Positions 7,599 to 16,264 of a DNA stretch of 64,000 nt are shown one piece after another. The stretch's first letter is position 1. Each line of letters starts with the position of its first letter. The position numbers were made by a program, and so were the translations under genes. The notes beneath the pieces are model-generated. The model ran no database searches. It worked only from the letters and a program-made list of their open reading frames with translations, and was not told the DNA's origin. The stretch comes from an uncultured Eubacteriales bacterium (GTDB lineage: Bacteria; Bacillota; Clostridia; Oscillospirales; Acutalibacteraceae). The stretch is from NCBI GenBank assembly GCA_900314795.1, contig OMWP01000016.1:30817-94816 (forward strand). Reading direction: 5' to 3'.

Positions 7599-8408
7599 TT
7601 ATGATATGATTCCCAATTCTTCCAGTGCTTTTGCGATGCCGTCGTGGTCACAGTCGTCGGTGATACGGTCGGCGACTTCCTTTAATGCGTCCTCGGCGTT
7701 GCCCATCGCGATGCCCGTTCCCGCGGCTTTGATCATGAAAATATCGTTGAAGCTGTCGCCGAACGCTACCGCGTCGCGGATGTCGATCCCCGCGTCGTCA
7801 CAGATCTTACGCAGACCCTCGCCTTTGTTAGCCTGTTTGGGCATCACCTCAAGGAACCACGGAGCGGAAAGGTAGATATCGACCTCGTCGCCGAGGGCGC
7901 GGAGCAGCTGCTGTTCCAGCTCTTTGAGTTCCTTCGGATCGCCCGCGATCAGGAACTTATGGATGTCCCAGTCGATGAACGACGGCAGATCGTCCACCAC
8001 GTTCAGCGGCAGACCGATCACATCGCTCTCAATGTGGGTGTAGTCGTTGACCTTGTTGTCGGCATAGATCGTCGCGCCCTTGTGCACCATGGTGGTGACG
8101 TTCGTCGGACGGAGAATGTCATAAACAGGCGCGATATATTTGCTGTCAAGGTAACACTTGCCGATCAGCTCGTCGCGACTGTTCATGATCGCACCGCCGT
8201 TGAAGCCCATGTAATAGCCACCGTAGCGGAACACCTCGAGCTGCTCGGCAAAGGGGCGCACGCCGTAGGGGAGGCGTCCCGACGCGACCGCGACCTTCAC
8301 GCCGTTTTCCTGCGCCTGTAATAATGCCGACTTGGTGAGGGGGGAGATCTCCTTTTTTCGATTGAGTAAGGTGTCGTCGATATCGACCGCGATCAATTTG
8401 TATTTCAT
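7599..8408 (-). CDS. Cof-type HAD-IIB phosphatase
   Basis: A 269-residue cytoplasmic phosphatase of the Cof subfamily. HAD motif I is DIDDTLL near the N-terminus with the two aspartates, motif II is the serine in VASGRLP, the motif III lysine lies in KGEGLRKI, and motif IV is GDSFND near residue 217. The large central cap (about 85-190) is of the IIB type. Such enzymes dephosphorylate sugar phosphates, flavin or pyridoxal phosphates; the substrate is not predictable here. It stands alone between repeat-rich gaps. Confidence 0.92.
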   Translation of the reverse strand: MKYKLIAVDIDDTLLNRKKEISPLTKSALLQAQENGVKVAVASGRLPYGVRPFAEQLEVFRYGGYYMGFNGGAIMNSRDELIGKCYLDSKYIAPVYDILRPTNVTTMVHKGATIYADNKVNDYTHIESDVIGLPLNVVDDLPSFIDWDIHKFLIAGDPKELKELEQQLLRALGDEVDIYLSAPWFLEVMPKQANKGEGLRKICDDAGIDIRDAVAFGDSFNDIFMIKAAGTGIAMGNAEDALKEVADRITDDCDHDGIAKALEELGIIS

Positions 8409-8486
8409 ATGGTACCTCAGTGTTCAAAATGTTCAACCATACGTTACCACAAAATGAGGAAGATGGCAAGCGGAATTTGGAGAGAA

Positions 8487-8765
8487 AATTGTAGGGTACG
8501 GCGCCGACACGCGTGTCCGACGTACCGCTGTAGGGTGTTGGATAACGAACCGCGTTGTTTCCTGTCCAATGTTTTCGATAACAGAAACGTCCGTCATTCT
8601 GCGGATTGTCGATGACCATCCCTACGGCAAATGCGATTTGCTCCGCAATTGGATGGCTTCGTAATCAAAGGTGCGGTACGTCATAAATGCCGTACCCTAC
8701 GGAGGGATGGATCTGCTTCGCGGCGGGTGACATCTTATCAAGCGTTCGGGACGTCGAGGCGCCGT
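8487..8765. repeat. Intergenic repeat patch (GTAGGGTACGGC family)
   Basis: Two inverted copies of the module GTAGGGTACGGC...GACGTACCG occur at about 8492-8527 (plus) and 8671-8701 (minus), joined by other repetitive sequence. The same module recurs at 15.6, 16.0, 25.2, 25.3 and 53.7-53.8 kb. The gene-free stretch 8409-9017 otherwise contains an AT-rich promoter region from about 8790. Confidence 0.7.
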
Positions 8766-8906
8766 TCCCGACAAAATGTCTCCGATTAATCCTTTGTTTT
8801 GCTTTAACGCATTACCGCATCAGCATAAAATCTGTACAATTTTGATCGCCGTATATAGCACAGGATAAAAAATCTGTAGAAAATATGATGAATCCTTAAA
8901 AAGTGA

Positions 8907-8934
8907 TTGAATTTTTTCAAAATTGTATTATAAT
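8907..8934 (+). promoter_or_regulatory. Promoter of the Dlt-like operon
   Basis: TTGAAT (8907-8912), 16-bp spacer and TATAAT (8929-8934) in AT-rich sequence, about 84 bases before the first gene. Confidence 0.7.
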
Positions 8935-9017
8935 GTTAAATGTATTAATGTGGATAATTATGGATACCTGTAGATTGTTTACAGACGCCGATTATCTAAT
9001 GAAAGGATGTGCTGAAT

Positions 9018-10523
9018 ATGCAAACATCGGTTCTCGAACGCTTAGACGCGAGTGTTTCGCGCTATGCGGAAAAAGTGATGTTCAAAGATCCCGAGCGCAG
9101 CCTGACCTTCGGTCAGTTTGACGTGCTCACCAAGTCGATCGGTACCTACCTCGCGGGCATTACCAAGCCCGGTGATCCGGTCGCTGTGATGTCCGGCAGA
9201 CATGTATACACCCCGTCGTGCTTTTTGGGCGCTGTCAGAGCGGGCTGCTTCTATGCTCCGATGGACGGCGATATGCCGAAAGCGAGACTCAACCAGATCC
9301 TCTCCGTCATCAAGGCGCCGAATCTGTTGGTAGATCAGGCTCACCTCGAGACGGCAAAGGCTCTGGACTATGACGGCAACATCATCATCATGGAAGAGAT
9401 CATGGATACTGTTGTTGATGAGGCACTCCTCGCTGAGCGTGCCGCGACGCTGGTATGCACCTCTCCGTTGTATGTGATCTTCACCTCCGGCTCGACCGGC
9501 AAGCCCAAGGGCGTTATCACCTCGCACCTTTCGCTGATGACGTATATCGACAGCGTGTGCAAGGTGCTCGATATCAACGATACCGACATCATGGGCAACC
9601 AGAGCCCGCTTGATTATATCGCGGCTGTCCGCGACATTTACTTCCCCATCACCAAGGGCGCTTCCACCTTCATCATCCCGAAGAATGAGTTCGCTGTGCC
9701 GACCGAGCTGTTCGGTACGCTGAATCGTGAGAAGATCACCGCGCTGTGCTGGAGTGTCGCCGGCGTTGAGATCCCGGCAAAGCTGGGTGCTTTTGACGAG
9801 AGCAAGCCCGAATACCTCAAGAAGCTCTGCTTCTCCGGTTCGGTCATGCCCTGCAAGTACCTCAAGATCTGGCAGGAGCATCTGCCCGACGTCCTCTATG
9901 TCAACCAGTACGGCCCCACCGAGTCCACCGCTTCCTGCACCTATTATGTGGTCAAGGAAAAGGTCGACGACGATACCGTTCTGCCGATCGGTAAGCCGTA
10001 TGACAACTATAAGATCATGCTTCTCAATGACGATAACACCCCGACTCCCGACGGCGAGATCGGTCAGATCTGCGTCAGCGGCCCGATCCTCGCGCTGGGC
10101 TATTACGGCAACAGAGAAGTCACCGAGGAGACCTTCATCCAGAATCCGCTGAACCCGAACTACCGCGAGCTGATCTATAAGACCGGCGACCTCGGCAGAT
10201 GGGCTGAGGACGGCAACCTGATGTTCCACGGCCGTATGGATCGCCAGATCAAGCATCTGGGTCACCGCATCGAGCTCGGCGAGATCGAAGAGACCGCAAA
10301 GCTGGTTGAGGGCGTCAAGGATTGCTGTGCGCTGTATAACAAGCCCAAGGCGACCCTATATCTCTTCTACACCGGTGACGCGACCAGCAGGGATATTGTG
10401 CTCTATTTCAGAGCCAACATGCCCGCCTTCATGGTGCCGCGTAAGCTGGTCAACCTTGAGGAGATGCCCACCCTGCCTAACGGAAAGCTGGACATGCAGG
10501 CACTCAAGGCGATGTTCAAATAA
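9018..10523 (+). CDS. DltA-like amino-acid adenylation enzyme with altered substrate pocket
   Basis: A 501-residue ANL-superfamily ligase that would activate a carboxylic acid with ATP and load it on the carrier protein encoded next. Visible motifs: FTSGSTGKPKG near 155, YVNQYGPTEST near 297, YKTGDLGRW, and the hinge/C-terminal lysine in LPNGKLD. By eye alignment with Bacillus DltA, the Asp that binds the D-alanine amino group is replaced by Ile201 (QSPLDYIAAVRD) and the Cys that senses D-chirality by Ser273 (CFSGSVMP). This argues against plain D-alanine. The start at 9018 is chosen because AAAGGA is ten bases upstream; a GTG at 9009 is too close to it. First gene of the operon that also holds carrier, decarboxylase, MBOAT and SGNH genes. 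Confidence 0.88.
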   Translation: MQTSVLERLDASVSRYAEKVMFKDPERSLTFGQFDVLTKSIGTYLAGITKPGDPVAVMSGRHVYTPSCFLGAVRAGCFYAPMDGDMPKARLNQILSVIKAPNLLVDQAHLETAKALDYDGNIIIMEEIMDTVVDEALLAERAATLVCTSPLYVIFTSGSTGKPKGVITSHLSLMTYIDSVCKVLDINDTDIMGNQSPLDYIAAVRDIYFPITKGASTFIIPKNEFAVPTELFGTLNREKITALCWSVAGVEIPAKLGAFDESKPEYLKKLCFSGSVMPCKYLKIWQEHLPDVLYVNQYGPTESTASCTYYVVKEKVDDDTVLPIGKPYDNYKIMLLNDDNTPTPDGEIGQICVSGPILALGYYGNREVTEETFIQNPLNPNYRELIYKTGDLGRWAEDGNLMFHGRMDRQIKHLGHRIELGEIEETAKLVEGVKDCCALYNKPKATLYLFYTGDATSRDIVLYFRANMPAFMVPRKLVNLEEMPTLPNGKLDMQALKAMFK

Positions 10524-10525
10524 TT

Positions 10526-10684
10526 GCCTTCCCCTTGAGGGGAAGGTGTCGCCGCCGACTGAGGCGGTGACGGATGAGGTGGAAGCGTTTCCATCTCATG
10601 ACATTGATTGTTGTATCGGAGAGGTATCCACCTCATCCGACCAATTCGCAAGCGAATTGCCCACCTTCCCATCAAGGGGAAGGC
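10526..10684. mobile_element. MITE-like element inside the Dlt-like operon
   Basis: A 159-bp inverted-repeat element separates the adenylation and carrier genes. Both ends read inward as GCCTTCCCCTTGA(G/T)GGGAAGGTG, and both arms carry GGATGAGGTGGA. Elements of this CCTTCCCCTTGAGGGGAAGG type are familiar from clostridial genomes. No reading frame of its own. Confidence 0.8.
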
Positions 10685-10743
10685 TAAAATCGTATATTAC
10701 CACAAGGTGATAAGATATAATAATTCTAAAGGAGAAATTTGTT

Positions 10744-10971
10744 ATGGATCAATTAATGAAAATCTTACAGGAACTCAGACCCGACGTAGATTTTGAGAAC
10801 GAAACCGCTCTGATCACCAACGGTATCCTCGATTCCTTCGATATCGTAGCGCTCGTAGGCGAGCTCAACGATGAGTTTGACATCGAGATCAAGCCGAACA
10901 ACCTCGTTCCCGAGAACTTCAACTCCGCCAAGGCTATGATGGCGCTGATCGAGAAGCTGCAGGACGAATAA
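10744..10971 (+). CDS. DltC-like acyl carrier protein
   Basis: A 75-residue acidic carrier protein. The phosphopantetheine attachment site is Ser31 in GILDSFDIVAL; helices 2 and 3 follow (LVGELNDEFDIEI, AMMALIEKLQ). The size and DSF motif match DltC and stand-alone carriers. AAAGGAG precedes the ATG. It would accept the acyl group from the upstream adenylation enzyme and present it to the downstream decarboxylase and the membrane acyltransferase. Confidence 0.9.
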   Translation: MDQLMKILQELRPDVDFENETALITNGILDSFDIVALVGELNDEFDIEIKPNNLVPENFNSAKAMMALIEKLQDE

Positions 10972-10997
10972 TCTGTCGGTACCTGAATGACGAATCC

Positions 10998-11018
10998 GCC
11001 TCCCTGTTTCAGGGAGGC
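10998..11018 (+). other. Stable intercistronic hairpin
   Basis: GCCTCCCTG and CAGGGAGGC pair perfectly around TTT, with no T run. It lies between the carrier and decarboxylase genes and may act as an mRNA processing or attenuation site. Confidence 0.5.
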
Positions 11019-11052
11019 AGAGCGTTGCTATGAACAATGAAAAAGGAATGAT

Positions 11053-12264
11053 ATGATGAATATCAATAAGTTAAAGGAGCTCCTGCCCAAGGTCGGAACC
11101 CCTTCCTATATTTTTGATCTCGATGCATTCGAGCAGCGTGCCGCCTTAGTCAAGAAGTACTTCGGCGATACGATCGGACTGTGCTTTTCGATCAAAGCCA
11201 ATCCGTTTTTGCTGGGCAGGATGCCTGAGCAGTTCGATAAGATCGAGGTTTGCTCCCCCGGTGAGCTGACGGTTTGTGAGCGCACCGGTGTGGATATGAG
11301 CACCATCATCTTCTCGGGCGTCAACAAGGGCTATGCGGATGTGGAGCGTGCCGCTGACGATAACGTCGGTACCTTCACCGCCGAATCCCCCCTGCATCTC
11401 GAGCTGATCAACGACGCGGCGCTTCGCAGAGGCAAGGTATTCAATCTGCTGCTGCGCGTGACCGATATCAAGGGCGGCAGCCAGTTCGGTATGAACGAGG
11501 AATGCACCCTCGACATCATCCGCCGCCGCGAGGAATACAAAGGCGTCAAGATCGTCGGTCTGCACTACTTCACCGGTACGGCAAAGCGTAAAGCAAAGCC
11601 CATCGAGCGTGAGTGCGACTATCTGATGGATCTGACCGCTCGCATCAAGAACGATCTCGGCTTCACCGTTGAGCGTATCGAATACGGCACGGGTCTCGCG
11701 GTCGACTACTTCTCCGACAATGCCGACGCCGAGGAAGAGGAGCGCCTCGCTTCCATCTCTCCGAAGCTGCAGGAGCTGGCTCAGGTAGCTGAGCTGACCG
11801 TCGAGATGGGTCGCTTCTTTGCGGCTCCCTGCGGTTATTACCTGACCAAGGTCGTGGATACCAAAACCAATTTTGATATCAACTACGCGATCGTGGACGG
11901 CGGTATGAACCAGGTCAAGTACAACGGCCAGCTGCAGGGTATGCAGATCCCCGAGATCCTGCACCTTACCGACCGTGACAAGGCGGAGGACAAGAAGCAG
12001 TGGACACTGTGCGGCTCCATCTGCACCACCGCGGATATTCTGGCGCGCAACGCGGAATTTGACGATCTGCGGATCGGCGATATCCTCGTGTTCTGCCGCA
12101 CCGGCGCTTACTCCTGCATGGAGGGTATCTCCACCTTCCTCAGCCGCGAGATGCCGGTCATCGCCGAATACAGTGAGAAAGAGGGCCTCAGGATCCTCCG
12201 TGAAATGCTGTATTCCGATGAGTTCAATACACCGAATAGAGAACAGATAACAGAGAACAGATAA
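11053..12264 (+). CDS. PLP-dependent fold-III decarboxylase (LysA/BtrK-like) of the Dlt-like operon
   Basis: A 403-residue enzyme of the alanine racemase-fold decarboxylase family. PLP Lys48 lies in CFSIKANP; the barrel shows SPGELTVCERTG, GLHYFTGTAKRK in place of the usual HIGSQ motif, EYGTGLAV, and the second-domain active-site Cys in CGSICTTADILARN followed by GAYSC. Relatives decarboxylate diaminopimelate, ornithine or arginine. BtrK of butirosin synthesis decarboxylates glutamate while it is bound to a carrier protein, a close parallel since this gene sits directly after a carrier. I infer an acyl-carrier substrate, but a free amino acid is possible. The last eight codons run into a short tandem repeat array (from 12241), so the C-terminus (REQITENR) is repeat-derived. 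Confidence 0.87.
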   Translation: MMNINKLKELLPKVGTPSYIFDLDAFEQRAALVKKYFGDTIGLCFSIKANPFLLGRMPEQFDKIEVCSPGELTVCERTGVDMSTIIFSGVNKGYADVERAADDNVGTFTAESPLHLELINDAALRRGKVFNLLLRVTDIKGGSQFGMNEECTLDIIRRREEYKGVKIVGLHYFTGTAKRKAKPIERECDYLMDLTARIKNDLGFTVERIEYGTGLAVDYFSDNADAEEEERLASISPKLQELAQVAELTVEMGRFFAAPCGYYLTKVVDTKTNFDINYAIVDGGMNQVKYNGQLQGMQIPEILHLTDRDKAEDKKQWTLCGSICTTADILARNAEFDDLRIGDILVFCRTGAYSCMEGISTFLSREMPVIAEYSEKEGLRILREMLYSDEFNTPNREQITENR

Positions 12265-12393
12265 CAGTTAAAGGAAAACCTGATGGTTTTTGAGTTTTCA
12301 ATATTTCATGAAAACCTGTGAAGATGATTGATAATCGGGTGTGGGTGTTCCGCCATTCACTGTTATCTGTTATCTGTCAACTGCTATCTGATA
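12241..12393. repeat. Intergenic element with inverted short-tandem-repeat ends (copy 1)
   Basis: The left array (12241-12270) repeats GAACAGATAACAG, the right array (12359-12393) repeats its reverse complement (TGTTATCTGTTATCTG). The core contains GGGTGTGGGTGTTCCGCC followed by ATTCAC, shared with the elements at 21363 and 23830. Confidence 0.75.
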
Positions 12394-12408
12394 TAAAAAA
12401 GGTTCATT

Positions 12409-14040
12409 ATGACTTATACATCAATCAATTTTATTTTCTTTGTGTTGGCGACCGCGCTGGTCTACTTCGTCCTGCCGTGGAAGAAGTATCGCTGGACGGT
12501 GCTGCTCGCCGCGAGTGCGATCTTCTACTGCCTCGCGAGCTACAAGTATGCCGTATTCATCCTGTTTACGGCGCTGAGTACGATGCTCATCGGCTTGTGG
12601 CTGGACAACGTGAATACGAAGTCCAAGGCACTCCTGAAATCCAAAAAGGGTGAGTGGGATCGCGAACAAAAGAAAGCGTTCAAAAACAAACTGAAGGTCA
12701 AGAAGCGCTGGATCATGGCGCTCTGCCTGATCCTCAACTTCGGCATTCTGGCTTTCTTAAAGTATTACAACTTCTTTGCCGGCTCTCTGAACGACATCCT
12801 CGGCTCGATGCGCATCGACTTTTCGGCTCCGACCTTAAAGCTGTTCCTGCCGCTGGGTATCTCGTTCTACACCTTCCAGAGCATGGGCTATATCGTGGAC
12901 GTCTACCGCGAGAAGGTCAAACCGCAGACCAACCCCTTCAAGTTCCTGCTGTTCGTTTCCTTCTTCCCGCAGATCATCCAAGGTCCGATCAGCAACTACT
13001 CACAGCTCGGACATCAGCTCTTTGAGGGTCACGACTTTGATTTTACCCGCTTTAAGCACGGCGCACAGCTGATTTTGTGGGGCTTCTTCAAGAAGCTGGT
13101 CATCGCCGACAGAGCGGTCGTGGCGATCAATACCGTCACCGCGACCCCTCAGGGCTACAATAAGTATTCCGGCACGACGCTGACCTTCACCATCCTGCTG
13201 TACGCGTTCCAGCTTTACGCCGATTTCTCGGGCGGTATCGATATCTCCCGCGGTGTGGCACAGCTCTTCGGCATCGATCTGATCGATAACTTCAAGCGTC
13301 CGTACTTCTCGAAGAGTATCAACGAGTATTGGCGCAGATGGCATATCTCGCTCGGCGCGTGGATGAAGGACTATATCTTCAACCCGCTGGCGATCAGCTC
13401 GGCGTTCCTCAACGCGAGCAAGAAGATGCGCGGCACCAAGTTCGGCAAGACCAAAGCCGGCGCGCATATCGCCAAGGTGCTGCCGACAGCGTTTGCATCC
13501 CTGATCGTCTTCCTGGTCGTCGGTATCTGGCACGGCGCAAATTATAAATATGTCGCGTTCGGTGTCTGGAACGGCGGTATCATCATGCTGTCGATCCTGA
13601 TGCAGCCGCTGTTTGACGCTGTGACCGACAAACTGCACATCAACCGTGATAACTTCTTCTTCCGTCTGTTCCAGATGATCCGTACCTTTATCGTGGTGCT
13701 GATCGGCTATGTCTTTGACGTAGCGCCGTCCTTCCAACAGGGTATGATGACGATCGGCAGATTCTTTACCAATCAGGATCTGGAACGCGGCAGAAACGAG
13801 ATCCTTAAGCTCGGTATCAACTGGAAGGATTATGTTCTCTTAGGCGTATGCGTGGTCATCATCTGGGCGGTCAGCATGATCCAAGAGAAACATTCCGACA
13901 CCACCATCCGCGAGATGCTGGACAAAAAGCCCTTCATCCTGCGCTGGCTGGTATTCTTCTTCCTGATCATGGCGGTCATCATTTTCGGTATCTACGGCTC
14001 CGGCTACGCTGCTTCCGACTTCGTCTACATGCAGTTCTAG
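12409..14040 (+). CDS. MBOAT-family membrane O-acyltransferase (DltB/AlgI-like)
   Basis: A 543-residue polytopic protein with about 11 membrane helices. The family's conserved His is His375 in GIWHGANYKY; other signatures are FLPLGISFYTFQSMGYIVDVYR, PQIIQGPI and the YWRRWHISL stretch. MBOAT proteins take an acyl group from a carrier or coenzyme on the cytoplasmic side and pass it across the membrane. With the carrier protein upstream and the SGNH protein downstream, it completes a Dlt/Alg-type export unit for an acyl or aminoacyl group. The protein is longer than typical DltB (about 400) and nearer to AlgI in length. Confidence 0.92.
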   Translation: MTYTSINFIFFVLATALVYFVLPWKKYRWTVLLAASAIFYCLASYKYAVFILFTALSTMLIGLWLDNVNTKSKALLKSKKGEWDREQKKAFKNKLKVKKRWIMALCLILNFGILAFLKYYNFFAGSLNDILGSMRIDFSAPTLKLFLPLGISFYTFQSMGYIVDVYREKVKPQTNPFKFLLFVSFFPQIIQGPISNYSQLGHQLFEGHDFDFTRFKHGAQLILWGFFKKLVIADRAVVAINTVTATPQGYNKYSGTTLTFTILLYAFQLYADFSGGIDISRGVAQLFGIDLIDNFKRPYFSKSINEYWRRWHISLGAWMKDYIFNPLAISSAFLNASKKMRGTKFGKTKAGAHIAKVLPTAFASLIVFLVVGIWHGANYKYVAFGVWNGGIIMLSILMQPLFDAVTDKLHINRDNFFFRLFQMIRTFIVVLIGYVFDVAPSFQQGMMTIGRFFTNQDLERGRNEILKLGINWKDYVLLGVCVVIIWAVSMIQEKHSDTTIREMLDKKPFILRWLVFFFLIMAVIIFGIYGSGYAASDFVYMQF

Positions 14041-14133
14041 CGGACGTCCTTACCGATGCGCGGCGCTGTGCCGAGGGCGCGGCCTTGCGATCATTATCCG
14101 CCAAAGTTTGATGTATGGAATATGAGGCAACCT

Positions 14134-15351
14134 ATGAAAAAGAAACTTTATATCACACGCGGTCTGAAACTGCTTTCGTTCGGACTGGCGGTGGTTTTAT
14201 CAACCCTACTGCTTCAGACCTTTTTGCTGAAGCGTATCGATAACAATACGATGCGTATGGAGGCGTTCTATCTCGAGGAGAAGAATACCGTAGACGCGGT
14301 CTTGATCGGCGCGAGCGACGTCTACGCCGGCTATTCCGCTCCCTACGCATATGAGAAATACGGCTATACCAGCTATCCTTACGCGACCCAGAGCTCTCCG
14401 GCAAATATCGTTCTGCCGCAGATCAAAGAGGTGCTCAAGTACCAGAATCCCAAGATGGTCATCGTAGAGATCAACGCTTTTCTGTATAAGGATGACGAGA
14501 TCCCCAACGAGGCGAGCGCGCGTATGTTTGCGGATAATGTTCCCAGAGATGATATCTGGAGAGATTATCTCAAGGATGCGATCCCCGAGGATAAGCAGAT
14601 CGAGTATTATCTGCCGATCATCAAATACCACAGCTCGTGGAACGAGTATCCGTGGAAGATCAAGTATCTGAACGCGGAGATCGGGCTCAAGCAAAAGGGC
14701 TATTCTCTCTTCCGCGGCTACAAGACCGTTGCGAACGAGTTCCATTGTGACACAAAGGTCTATAACGACCAGCTTGCCGACAATGATCAAACGCTGCCTC
14801 TGGCGGTCAACGGTGAGCGGTATCTGAGACAGACGCTGGAATATCTCAAGGATAACAATATCACGAATGTTATGTTCATGCGATTCCCGCATATCGTCAA
14901 TGATTCCGCGTATAGCCGCTTCAAGCGCTGTAACGAGGCGGGGAAGATCATTGAGAGCTATGGCTATGACTTTGTCAACCTGGAGCGTTACAGTTCGCAG
15001 GAGGGCTTTGATCCCAACAAGGATTACTACAACTGGGATCATCTGAATGTTTACGGCTCGGAGAAGGTCACCGACTATGTCGCCAACATGCTGCAGACAA
15101 AATACGGTATCACCAAGACGGAGCTGACAGATAAGCAGAAGGCTGAGTGGAATGATTCGGTCAATTATTATCACATGATCTACAACTACAGTCAGGAGAT
15201 GATCCGTCGCCGTCTGGAACTGGGCAAGACCGGTAACGGCGGTACGACCGTATCCGAGGACGAAAAGAGTATCAATACCATCAAACAGTATGCACGCAAC
15301 CATCCCGACGCGGGCAAATACGACGTCATACTCGATGATGAAGAATCATAA
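14134..15351 (+). CDS. Membrane-anchored SGNH/DltD-like acyl-transfer protein
   Basis: A 405-residue protein with an N-terminal signal anchor (about 8-30) and an extracellular domain. Start at 14134 follows GAGG with six-base spacing; an upstream in-frame ATG lacks a ribosome site. The SGNH nucleophile is likely Ser61 in GASDVYAGY and the late catalytic pair is in NWDHLNVYG (Asp302, His303). This topology and gene order match DltD and the AlgJ/AlgX proteins, which complete transfer of the acyl group to a polymer outside the membrane. The identity to true DltD looks low. It ends the operon, followed by a strong terminator. Confidence 0.82.
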   Translation: MKKKLYITRGLKLLSFGLAVVLSTLLLQTFLLKRIDNNTMRMEAFYLEEKNTVDAVLIGASDVYAGYSAPYAYEKYGYTSYPYATQSSPANIVLPQIKEVLKYQNPKMVIVEINAFLYKDDEIPNEASARMFADNVPRDDIWRDYLKDAIPEDKQIEYYLPIIKYHSSWNEYPWKIKYLNAEIGLKQKGYSLFRGYKTVANEFHCDTKVYNDQLADNDQTLPLAVNGERYLRQTLEYLKDNNITNVMFMRFPHIVNDSAYSRFKRCNEAGKIIESYGYDFVNLERYSSQEGFDPNKDYYNWDHLNVYGSEKVTDYVANMLQTKYGITKTELTDKQKAEWNDSVNYYHMIYNYSQEMIRRRLELGKTGNGGTTVSEDEKSINTIKQYARNHPDAGKYDVILDDEES

Positions 15352-15370
15352 GAATATCATTTGTGAGAAG

Positions 15371-15397
15371 GCTCCCGCAGCAATGCGGGGGCTTTTT
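15371..15397 (+). terminator. Terminator of the Dlt-like operon
   Basis: GCTCCCGCA and TGCGGGGGC pair around GCAA, followed by six T. Confidence 0.85.
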
Positions 15398-15584
15398 TAG
15401 TTAGGAGTGAGGAGTTAGGAGTGAGGAGTTACCGAACGAAGGAGCGTCTATCGTAGGGGAGGGGTGCTCCCCGTTGGGGAGACGTCACGAAGTGACAGTA
15501 GGGGAGGCGTCTCCGCCGAGGAATGCTCCTCCCGTCACACTTCCGATATATCCCATCCAAATGCGATGCAAATGAAATACTTCC

Positions 15585-15752
15585 GTAGGGTACGGCATTT
15601 ATGACGTACCGCAACCTTTCCGCTCCATCCCGTTTGCACGCGAAGCAGATCTCTGCTTCCGTAGGGTACGGCGCTTGCGACGTACCGAACCTTTCCGCTC
15701 CATCCTGTTTGCACGCGAAGCAGATCAATTCCTCCGTAGGGTACGGCGATTT
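15585..15752. repeat. Direct tandem repeat, period about 75 bp
   Basis: GTAGGGTACGGC starts at 15585, 15661 and 15736. The first two units agree closely through AACCTTTCCGCTCCATCC and CACGCGAAGCAGATC; the third is partial. Confidence 0.8.
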
Positions 15753-15822
15753 TAGTTAGGAGTTAGGAGTTAGGAGTGAGGAGTTACCATATGATGCAAC
15801 GTCTATCGTAGGGGAGGGGGCT

Positions 15823-16264
15823 TGCTCCTCCCGAAACGTCTGTCAAGATGACGTTATAATGCGGAGCAGATCTCTGCTTCCGTAGGGATGTTCCTCAGCC
15901 GGAGACGGCACCCCTCTGTCGCTATGCGACACCTCCCCTTAGGGGAGATCACATTGGTCATCCGCAGAATGCCTCGCGGTTCCGTTATCGAAAACGTGAG
16001 ATAGAAAACACACGGTTCAGCCACGCGGTACGTCGACAAGCGCCGTACCCTACAAAACGCACATCCCCTCAACCGACGTGCTTCATGATCCACCCCCCTG
16101 CCGCGGGAGCAGCACAGTGGCGCTTAGCCAATCGCGGATGAATCCGCTCTTGGAGCGCTGTTGCATGGGAGTTGTGAACCAAATCATAGATTTGCTCCTC
16201 CCGAAACGTCTGTCAAGATGACATTATAACGCGGAGCAGATCAATTCTTCCGTAGGGATGTTCC
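15823..16264. repeat. Duplicated 72-bp block flanking unrelated sequence
   Basis: The blocks 15823-15894 and 16193-16264 share TGCTCCTCCCGAAACGTC, TGTCAAGATGAC, GCGGAGCAGATC and CCGTAGGGATGTTCC with few differences. The 298 bp between them include LTR-free repeat fragments only. Confidence 0.75.

Noticed and set aside
9042-10265. 407-codon minus-strand frame opposite the adenylation gene
   Set aside because: No ribosome site or recognisable motif; it mirrors the codon structure of the real gene.
10306-10710. 134-codon frame ending in the operon MITE
   Set aside because: Out of frame within the adenylation gene and continuing into a repeat; no start signal.
15429-16250. Small frames in the repeat block (for example 99 and 79 codons, minus strand)
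   Set aside because: They are translations of dispersed repeats (FACKQDGAERF occurs twice), without ribosome sites.
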